A stretch of DNA of 64,000 nt, from NCBI GenBank assembly GCA_020974905.1, contig CP087563.1, forward strand, positions 5,704,001 through 5,768,000, written 5' to 3'. This DNA is from Planctomycetes bacterium syqfu. Lineage in GTDB: Bacteria > Planctomycetota > Phycisphaerae > Phycisphaerales > Phycisphaeraceae. Below are positions 50,268-58,500 of the stretch, piece after piece. A program made the translations under genes and the position numbers. Numbering within the stretch: position 1 is the first letter of the stretch; each line of letters starts with the position of its first letter. The notes beneath the pieces are model-generated. The model searched no databases and was not told the DNA's origin. It saw only the letters and a list, made by a program, of their open reading frames with translations.

Positions 50268-50746
50268 GTAGCGAGTTTTTAGACCAGCGCAAACAGTTGA
50301 TTGTGATTCATCGCTTCAAGCAAAGCGCAGTGGTGACAATGTGCATTGGTGGTTTGCTGGTGTTGTTGACGCTGCTATGGCCGACAGGCTCGGATGCGTC
50401 CAACCGCTACCTGGCCAGCCATCGCAACGATGTGCCGGAGTTAGTGGCACCTGACCCGCAGCTTAAAACCATTCTGGCCAAAGTGGCTGGAAGCAGGTTG
50501 ATTCGACCTGCACAGGTGCAGGCAGCTGTCAAAGACACCGGTGCGGCGCAACGACTTTTATCGCGATTGAAGCTGCAAAGCATCGTTCAAATGGGAAGTG
50601 AACCAGTAGCCTACGTCCGCGTTCAGGGCGGCAGTGTGCAGACTGTACGACGGGGTGGGCACTTGTTGGATTTTGTGGTTGATGAAATCGCCAATGGCAA
50701 CGTCAAGCTGACGTTGGACGGGGTTTCGGTTGACCTGACGTATTAA
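50264..50746 (+). CDS. gspC: GspC/PilP-like connector protein
   Basis: 160 residues, TTG start overlapping gspM. One membrane helix ('SAVVTMCIGGLLVLLTLLWPT') is followed by a short periplasmic part with 'LKLQSIVQMGSEPVAYVRVQGGSVQTVRRGGHLLDFVVDEIANGNVKLTLDGVSVDL', the homology-region fold of GspC and PilP that links inner membrane and secretin. It sits just before gspD. Family naming is by fold pattern and place. Confidence 0.72.
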   Translation: MSSEFLDQRKQLIVIHRFKQSAVVTMCIGGLLVLLTLLWPTGSDASNRYLASHRNDVPELVAPDPQLKTILAKVAGSRLIRPAQVQAAVKDTGAAQRLLSRLKLQSIVQMGSEPVAYVRVQGGSVQTVRRGGHLLDFVVDEIANGNVKLTLDGVSVDLTY

Positions 50747-50762
50747 CTTTGTTCGAGGGGGC

Positions 50763-53552
50763 ATGCACTTGGTCTGCCAACGCATCGGTATTCATGTCGT
50801 TTGGGTGTTATTCATTGGGGCAATGCTGACACCTCAGTTCACTTGGGCACAACAACGTGCCTTTGATCCTTTTGGTAAAGGCAAAGGTAAGCCTGGAGCT
50901 AAAGCTCAGCAACCCAACGAAGGTCAGATGGCTTCCGGTGAATTTGTGGATACGCCGATCACAGACGTGTTTCGCGTGGTATCTGACTTGACCGGCTGGA
51001 GCATCATCATGAGCCCGGATGTCTCCAAGTCGCCGCCCAAGGTCAATCTCTGGGTCAAGGACATGCGACCGGAAGAAGTGTTGACGCAAGTGGTCAACCT
51101 CAGCGGCTTAGTGCTACACCGTGAAAGTGCCAACAACTATCACGTGATGACGTTCGATGAGTACACCAAGCTCTTTGGTGTGGAACGCCAGGTCCGTCAA
51201 CTGAAAAATGCCAAAGCCGAAGATGTGGTGAAAGTACTCACGCCCTTTATTGAAGGCGATAAAGCTGCGAAAGTCATTGCAGTTGCTTCCAGCAACAAAG
51301 TGGTCTTGCTTGTTCCGCAACCTCTCATAGATCAGTTGAATCGCTTGATCGATACGATTGATGTTCCCTTCCTAAAGGAAAACAAGGTCCATCAACTTAA
51401 GCACATTACTGCCAAGGAAGCGGTGGAAGTGCTCAAGCCGTTTTTGTCTGAGGACAAATCCAAGTCGGAGCAAATCATTCCAGTGGATGCAAGTAACAAA
51501 GTGATCTTGTTGGTTGCCCAGCCATTGCTCGATGAAATGGACAAGCTTCTGAATACTGTTGATGTGCCGTTTAAGCGGGAACATCGCGTGTACTCACTTA
51601 AGCATGTGACAGCCCGTGATGTGGTGGATGTGCTCAAGCCGTTTGTTGAAGGTCAGAAAACCGATCAGGTCATTGCCGCCGAAGCCAGTAACAAGGTTGT
51701 ATTGCTGGTTGCCCAGCCTTTGATGGATCAACTGGTCAAGCTCATTGAAGATATCGATGTACCATTCCAGACGGATCACATCGAGATCGTTCGGCTCAAA
51801 TATCTTGAAGCGGATGTCGTCACACCATTACTGGAAAAGTTTTTGACCAAGTCCATTGGCAAGAGCCAGGACAGCAATGTTTCATTGTTTGGCAATTCAG
51901 ACACACCTGAAAACAAAGGCAAACCTGCAACCAAGGGGCAGGACGGTGGCGACGATGCCAGTTCCCGAAAAGCTGGCGAAAGTTTTCTGGTGCAGTTCAT
52001 GGTGGAGCCCAAGCTCAATGCAATTGTACTGCGTGGTTTGCCCAGTGATGTGAAACGGGCTGTTGATCTGCTGCATGAATTGGATGAATCGCCCAATTTG
52101 GAAGTGGTCAGTTACCAGCTTAATTACACCGACGCCAAGGAATTACGGGATACGTTGGAAAAATTGGTGTCCGAATCCGGACGATCCGGGGGTAAGAATA
52201 GTGGACGCTTGCGTGTTGCTATCAGCGAACAGAATAACCGCATTGTGGTGGAAGGATCAGCAGAAGATCAAAAACGCATGGCAATCATCATCAAAGCCAT
52301 TGATCAGCCATTGCCAACGGGCGCTGGTGATATCCGTGTGTACCACCTGGAAAATTCCAATGCTGAGGAAGTCGCAAAAGTTCTTCAGGAAATGCTGGAG
52401 GAAGATGACGAAAAACGGGCGAGTGTGGAGTCGGGTCAGAATGGCTCGACAGGATCAGGAAGGACAGCCACGGCATCTGGTGGATCAGGCACATCCGGGG
52501 GAACTTCCGGGGCTTCCGGGGGCGGGGGTGGGGCGTATACCGATGTGAAGGCGCTGCCTGCTCGTGTGACGGCTGCTCCTGAAATCAATGCTGTTGTGGT
52601 TCGAGCGTCTTCTGCTGAGCATGATTCGGTTGCTCAGGTCGTTGCCAATCTCGATCAACCACGTGAGCAGGTCATGATCGAAGTGACCCTGGTTACAGTC
52701 CGTGCATCAGATGAGTTTAATCTGGGCGTTGAGTTGGGTGGGAAAATTGGGATTGATGGGACGGATATTCTTGGTTTTTCGACATTTGGTATTACCGAAG
52801 TGGATTCACTAACTGGAGCTTTATCGATTGCCGATCCAGCTTCATTCGGCGGGACGATGGGTGTCTTTAACAGCGATGACTTTTCCCTGGTGGTCAATGC
52901 CTTGCAGACTGTGGGGGATGTCCGAATCAGTTCGGTTCCCAAGGTATTGGTTGAAGACAACTCTGAAGCTGAAATCAGTCAGGTCAATGAAGAACCGTAT
53001 GAATTGACCAGTCAAGGTGATTCGACGTCGGTCACAAGTTTTGGCGGTTATGTTGAAGCCGGGACAACATTGACCGTCTTGCCGCATATCTCCAAAGACA
53101 ATTGGCTGCGTTTGGAGTACCAGGTCAATCTCAGTTCATTTGGTACGCGGACAGCCCAACAACTTGCAGCCAATTTGCCGCCACCCAAAACCTCCAACGA
53201 TAGCAAGGGCACCGTTCGTGTTCCCAGTGGCCACATGGTTGTGTTGGGTGGTTTAACGTCATCCAGGGATAGCAAGGTGTTGGACAAGGTCCCGTTGCTT
53301 GGTGATGTACCGGTTCTTGGTGAGCTATTCAAGAACCGCGACAACGACACGACCAAAGATACTTTGTTTGTATTCATCCGACCAACTGTTTTGCGGGATC
53401 AGAATTTCAACGACCTCAAATGGTTGAGTCAACATGAAATGGATCATGCCCAAATGAGTGATCAGAATTACCCGAGCAACCCATTGAAATTATTTGAATC
53501 CACTTTAGACATGACCAAGCGTGATACAGCAAGCGAGAAAAAACATGATTAA
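50763..53552 (+). CDS. gspD: Secretin GspD with repeated N1 domains
   Basis: 929 residues, longer than usual (650-750). A signal peptide precedes an N0 domain ('FVDTPITDVFRVVSDLTGWSIIMSPDV'). Three closely similar N1-type repeats follow at about residues 140-207, 208-273 and 274-339, each ending 'ASNKV.LLV.QPL...DVPF'. A fourth, more divergent N domain and N3 follow, with a Gly/Ser linker at about 563-590. The secretin core has 'VGDVRISSVPKVLVEDNSEAEI' and 'VPSGHMVVLGGLTS...VPLLGDVPVLGELFKNR'. It forms the outer-membrane channel. Confidence 0.94.
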   Translation: MHLVCQRIGIHVVWVLFIGAMLTPQFTWAQQRAFDPFGKGKGKPGAKAQQPNEGQMASGEFVDTPITDVFRVVSDLTGWSIIMSPDVSKSPPKVNLWVKDMRPEEVLTQVVNLSGLVLHRESANNYHVMTFDEYTKLFGVERQVRQLKNAKAEDVVKVLTPFIEGDKAAKVIAVASSNKVVLLVPQPLIDQLNRLIDTIDVPFLKENKVHQLKHITAKEAVEVLKPFLSEDKSKSEQIIPVDASNKVILLVAQPLLDEMDKLLNTVDVPFKREHRVYSLKHVTARDVVDVLKPFVEGQKTDQVIAAEASNKVVLLVAQPLMDQLVKLIEDIDVPFQTDHIEIVRLKYLEADVVTPLLEKFLTKSIGKSQDSNVSLFGNSDTPENKGKPATKGQDGGDDASSRKAGESFLVQFMVEPKLNAIVLRGLPSDVKRAVDLLHELDESPNLEVVSYQLNYTDAKELRDTLEKLVSESGRSGGKNSGRLRVAISEQNNRIVVEGSAEDQKRMAIIIKAIDQPLPTGAGDIRVYHLENSNAEEVAKVLQEMLEEDDEKRASVESGQNGSTGSGRTATASGGSGTSGGTSGASGGGGGAYTDVKALPARVTAAPEINAVVVRASSAEHDSVAQVVANLDQPREQVMIEVTLVTVRASDEFNLGVELGGKIGIDGTDILGFSTFGITEVDSLTGALSIADPASFGGTMGVFNSDDFSLVVNALQTVGDVRISSVPKVLVEDNSEAEISQVNEEPYELTSQGDSTSVTSFGGYVEAGTTLTVLPHISKDNWLRLEYQVNLSSFGTRTAQQLAANLPPPKTSNDSKGTVRVPSGHMVVLGGLTSSRDSKVLDKVPLLGDVPVLGELFKNRDNDTTKDTLFVFIRPTVLRDQNFNDLKWLSQHEMDHAQMSDQNYPSNPLKLFESTLDMTKRDTASEKKHD

Positions 53553-54165
53553 TCGATGGGTGACAAGTTTTGTGCTGCTTGGTGTGCTGATGACGCTATG
53601 TGGGTGTCAATCGACACAAACGCAGGCTCAGCAGGCATTGACCAGGCAGCTTCAGGCAAGGCAAAGGGCTCAACGTCAAGCTGATGCGCTATACAACCAG
53701 GCAATCAAGAAGCATGAAGAGTCCAAGTTTGAGGATGCACTTGCTTTGCTTCAAAAGGCCGTCCAAACGGACACCAAGCATCTGAAATCCTGGCTGGCGT
53801 TGGGTGCGTTTGAAATGGAACAAAAAGACTATGCCGAAGCTGAAAAAGCTTTCCGGGCAGCATATGAAGTGTCTCCTAATCGGCATGAGGCTCAATACAA
53901 CCTTGGGGTTCTGTATGAAACGGTCTTGCATTACGATCAGGCGATCAAAGCTTATGAGACGGCTCTGAATGTCGCTCCCAATGACCTGCACATTATCGAG
54001 AATCTGGCAAGAACCTACATCAAGGCAGATCATGATTTGCCCAAAGCCTATGAATTGCTGCAAAAAGCCAAGCCGCGTGAGTTCAGAGAGGATTGGCGGA
54101 AGTGGCTGTATGAGCAGCTTCGGGATTTGAAACTGCGTACCGGAAACGGAGATGTGCCCGCATGA
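53545..54165 (+). CDS. TPR lipoprotein (PilF/PilW-like)
   Basis: 206 residues from ATG 53545, overlapping gspD by 8 bases. A lipobox 'LMTLCGCQS' marks an outer-membrane lipoprotein. A coiled segment 'ALTRQLQARQRAQRQADALYNQ' is followed by TPR units ('SWLALGAFEMEQKDYAEAEKAFRAAYEVSP', 'AQYNLGVLYETVLHYDQAIKAYETALNVAP'). It resembles pilotins such as PilF/PilW that guide secretin assembly; that job fits its place right after gspD. Confidence 0.83.
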   Translation: MINRWVTSFVLLGVLMTLCGCQSTQTQAQQALTRQLQARQRAQRQADALYNQAIKKHEESKFEDALALLQKAVQTDTKHLKSWLALGAFEMEQKDYAEAEKAFRAAYEVSPNRHEAQYNLGVLYETVLHYDQAIKAYETALNVAPNDLHIIENLARTYIKADHDLPKAYELLQKAKPREFREDWRKWLYEQLRDLKLRTGNGDVPA

Positions 54166-55505
54166 ATAAGGACGTTGCATACATCATGCGATTGGGCTGC
54201 TTATTGGCCATCCTGCTACTGGTAGTCAGTAGGCAGGTTGAAGCTGAAGTGACAGGGGCTGATGAAGCCTTGAGCTATCAAACAATCAGTCGAAAGTATG
54301 CCAATCATCCACAAATGCAGGCATTTAAACGCCGTCTGGAACTGATCAACGATGTCAAGAAAGATATCGAGCAGAGTTTTACGCAGCAACGTCAACAAGC
54401 ATTGGATAACCTACTGGACGATACGCTCGGGACCGATTTGAGCTTGGCACCAGTCAGTCAATCATCAAAGCTTGAGATCAAAATTTCAGCTGTGGATTTG
54501 CTTAAGAAGTACAGCAAGCAATTTTCTACAAGTCTGGAAGCAGATGCTTTTGCCGAAGATGAGCAAACCGTATTACTCAAGGAGTACTCCAGGCAAATTC
54601 GCAAAGTCAGTGATCAGGTGGCTCAAAGGGCACAATCCGTTGCAGCGGCCAATCCAGATCAGGCAATGCGCGTGATGGCCTTAAGTTTAGTTTTGCCATT
54701 GCTGCACGTTCCAGATGAGTACTGGCAAGTTAAGGATCTTGAGGGTTTACCGGGTTGGGTGCAAGAGTCAATCAACTTGGTTCGACTGGAAGATTTTGCG
54801 TTACGGGCTCATCGGCCCATGACTGCCTATGTTTTCGCTTCTGAATCTTTCAGTACAACAAATGAATCTGAGACGCGTGATTTAAAGACATACTTGGAGG
54901 AGGCAGGGGGCCGTTTGTTGCGTGAGGAGCGGTATGACGATGCCATTCAATGTTTTGAAGTGGCTAAGGCTGATGCTTTGAAACGAGATGACTATGAATA
55001 TGTCAATGAAACAATCTTCCGAGAAGCACAGATTTTAGATGATATCGGTCGCCATGAAGATGCTGTTGCCATGATCCAGCCCCTATTAACACATGAAACC
55101 AAAGGCAACACCTTCGGCAAGGCTGCCATGTTGCATTTGAAATATCTCTACAGCGGTAAGAATTACGGACAGGTTTTAAACGCCAGTGTCAAGTACCAAG
55201 AGGATGAACGGTCTCAAAACTATCTGCCCCAGATTTTATACATCACATGGGTCGCAGCTCGTCTGGGAAATGCCCAGACACTTGCTGATGTGACTCGAAA
55301 GAAATTCGTCAAGACATTCCCCGATCACATTCTTGCTGCGGATATGTATTTCTCACAAGCAATGAATTCATTGGCCAGAAGCGATTATCAGGATTGTCAA
55401 AGGATTATAGAGTACATCATTTACAAATATCCCAACTCACGATTGATCAAACGAGTAAAGGAAATCAAAGAACGCATTACCAAGAGTACTGAAGTAACGC
55501 ATTAA
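54162..55505 (+). CDS. Exported TPR-like protein of unknown function
   Basis: 447 residues overlapping the lipoprotein gene by 4 bases. A hydrophobic N-terminus ('MRLGCLLAILLLVVSRQVEA') is a signal peptide, possibly lipoprotein. The rest is helical; the second half has TPR/Sel1-type elements ('GGRLLREERYDDAIQCFEVAKADALKRDDYEYVNE', 'YFSQAMNSLARSDYQDCQRIIEYIIYKYPNSRL'). It is likely periplasmic and related to the secretion system by operon position. A 65-base gap separates it from the NRPS gene. Confidence 0.7.
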   Translation: MNKDVAYIMRLGCLLAILLLVVSRQVEAEVTGADEALSYQTISRKYANHPQMQAFKRRLELINDVKKDIEQSFTQQRQQALDNLLDDTLGTDLSLAPVSQSSKLEIKISAVDLLKKYSKQFSTSLEADAFAEDEQTVLLKEYSRQIRKVSDQVAQRAQSVAAANPDQAMRVMALSLVLPLLHVPDEYWQVKDLEGLPGWVQESINLVRLEDFALRAHRPMTAYVFASESFSTTNESETRDLKTYLEEAGGRLLREERYDDAIQCFEVAKADALKRDDYEYVNETIFREAQILDDIGRHEDAVAMIQPLLTHETKGNTFGKAAMLHLKYLYSGKNYGQVLNASVKYQEDERSQNYLPQILYITWVAARLGNAQTLADVTRKKFVKTFPDHILAADMYFSQAMNSLARSDYQDCQRIIEYIIYKYPNSRLIKRVKEIKERITKSTEVTH

Positions 55506-55570
55506 CGTATTAAATGTGAGACATGTAGCATTTAATAATTCATGTCCATCGAAACGAATCGGGGTGTTAG

Positions 55571-58500
55571 TTGATTAAACAATCGAAAAGCATGCAATTT
55601 CAAGGCAATTCTGCCGGTGATGCGATCTATCAATTGACGCCCATGCAAAAGGTAATGTTTGCCGATTCCGTGCGTCATGCCCCCGGAAGCTCAACCCCCG
55701 GAAGTCCAAACCATGAATGCCGTATTTCAGGGAGCCGGAGCAATGTGTTGCAGGTTGCCTTCAAATTCAATTCAGCATGTACAGATGAAATATTAGGTCA
55801 TTCTTGTCGGCTTCTGGTTGATCGGTTTGATGCGTTACGCATGCGTTTTACTCTCGATTCGCAGAACAATCCAATTCAAATGGTGGATGAATCATCTGAT
55901 GTATCCATTAAGTTTTTTGATTTGTCAGAACAGACTCAGGATTCAAAACAGCAATTCATTGATCGGTTCTTGGTCGGCGATTGTATGAATGGTTTTACAG
56001 TTCTGGACTCACCGTTGGTCAGGTTTGCATTTTTCCAGATAGCACGCGATCAATGGCAATCCATTTTTACCATTCATCATTTGATCATGGATATGCGATC
56101 CATTCCGGAGCTTCTTAAGGCTTTTTGCTGCATTCTGGGTGGTGATTCACTTGAACAGAACAGTAATTTTGTTTCGTATCTCAGCTATCTGAAAGGGCTA
56201 CCGACGAATTATACAAGTCCCGATCAATGGAGAAAGACATTAAATGGTAGCGGTACGATCGGCATGATTTCCTCACCAGAAGTGGATAAAAGGTTTGCAC
56301 ATAGCAAGATCGAATCATCGGGACTGTCTGCCAAGGAGACCCAGTTGCTTTGGAAATTGGCAGACACATATGACATGAGTATGACATCAATCCTGGAGGC
56401 GACATGGGCAGTGGTACTGTCACGGCATACACGCCAGGATAGCGTGCTGTGGGGTTCAACCCGATCACATCGTCCCAAAGAATTGCCTAGCAGTCAGAGC
56501 ATGGTGGGGTTGCTCATTAACACATTGCCTGTGCAGGCAGAACTAAACAGTTTTCAGAATGTCGGCGACCTGATTCGAGATATACGCCAGCAGCATCTTG
56601 CACTTCGAAACTTAATGCATGTGAATCAATTGTCATTGATTCGTGAAAAAGGTAAATCGCTATTCGAATCACTGGTTGTGTATGACCGTCAAGATTTGGC
56701 TGATTGCTGCCAGGACCTACCTATCAGTGATATTGCTTTTTACAGCAAGCCCTCTGTCCCATTGGTGCTGGAATGTTCGGGAACTGAGTGTCTGAAAATC
56801 AGTGTGCGTTATTGGCCGGAGGTGATTGAAGATAAGACGGCACAATCTCTATTAGATCACGTCAAAGCATTACTCCTTCAATTGAATGACAGCATTGATG
56901 CCAAGGTGTCGGATTGGTCAATGCTGACATCTGATGAATCTGATTTAGTCACCCAGCAATACAACGAAACAGATCTTGAATTCCCTTCAGAAAAGTGTAT
57001 TCACGAATGGTTCGAATCGTCTGTACTGAAGAGCCCCAACGCAATTGCGGTACAAGATTCGGACTTTGAATTGACATATAAGCAGGTTGATCAAAGAGCT
57101 AACCACATCACAAATGTATTGACAACAAATGGCTACAAGGGAGGAGATAAGATTGCGGTCTTGATGAAGCGAGATTGCAATCTTATCCCTTCTCTGCTTG
57201 GCGTGCTGAAGGCCAGTTGTGTCTATGTGCCATTTGATGATTCCTGGCCTGTTAATCGTATTCAAAACGTTTTAGAAAAACATCAGATTCGATGCATGCT
57301 GGTCTCCAGTGACAAGCTGAATAAAGTATCTGACATTGTCTCGAAAGCCAATGTGCTTGAACATGTTTTTTCAATTAATCCTTTACGCGATGAAGCTGGA
57401 CAATTCAACTGGCCTTCAAGTGCATCATTTCATCAGATTACTCTTGATGATCATGTGAGTTCTGAACCTGTCGATGTAAATGTAATCAGTTCTGAACCTG
57501 CCTACATCATCTTTACATCGGGGACCACTGGCGAACCCAAAGGTGTACAGGTTAGCCATCGGTCCGTCAGTAATCTGATTGATTGGGTAAACCGAGAGTT
57601 TATGGTTACTCCGCAGGACAAACTCCTGTTCGTTACATCCCTTTGTTTTGATTTGTCTGTTTATGACATCTTCGGCATTCTAGCTGCTGGGGGAACGATT
57701 CGAATTGCCTCTGAAATCGAGCGGTCCGATCCGGATGCCATGATTCAAATTCTGGCAGACGAAAAAATTACCTTTTGGGATTCCGCACCGGCATTTATAA
57801 AGCAACTGTTCTTGGCTGGTAAGCAGAACCACGTCAAACAGTTTTCTGAATCATTACGTTTGGTTTTCTTAAGCGGTGATTGGATACCGCTCGATTTACC
57901 CAAGCAGATCGTTGACCGTTACCCCAATGCTGACGTGATTTCATTGGGTGGGGCGACAGAGGCAACCGTCTGGTCTAATTATTACCGGGTGACACATCAG
58001 GAAACCAGGCACCGCAGTATTCCATATGGCCGTCCGATCCAGAATGCCAAGTATTACATTCTTGATCAGTTAATGAAGCCCTGTGCCGTCAATGTGCCAG
58101 GTGAGTTGTATATCGCTGGCGAGTGTGTGGCCATAGGATATGCTGGCAACATTGCTCTGACTGATCAACGTTTTGTAACTTGCCCGTTTGATAGCCGGTA
58201 CCGGATGTATAAGACAGGTGATTTGGCACGCTGGCGTCCGGATGGTCAGATTGAAATTCTCGGACGAATCGATAACCAAGTGAAGATTCGTGGCTATCGC
58301 ATCGAACTTGGAGAAATCGAATCGGTCTTGCGAAAGCATGAGTCCATTACGGATTGTGCAGTTTGTGTTCAGAAGAATGACGATGAGGACCAGTGTGTTG
58401 TGGCTTATGTCGTGTTAGATGATTCCAATGAAAATCAATTCGACAAGACTGAAGTAATGAATTTTCTTGCCGGGCAGTTACCGCAGTATATGTTGCCATC

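Larger units (their letters stand above)
823..55704. repeat. Dispersed word CTTCCGGGGG (16 exact copies)
   Basis: Exact 10-base copies start, on either strand, at 823, 1642, 2845, 12109, 14706, 16072, 17535, 17567, 17614, 19394, 19447, 30884, 49878, 52513, 55680 and 55695. Nine-base forms lie at 19380 and 52504, and TTTCCGGGGG at 27158. Eight copies are in each orientation. The base before is mostly A or G. Coding copies use different frames and strands ('PPEV', 'NFRG', 'TPGS', 'PSGG'). The longer form GCTTCCGGGGGCGGGG occurs at 19446, 30883 and 52512. Chance expectation for one 10-mer over both strands is about 0.12. Confidence 0.95.
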
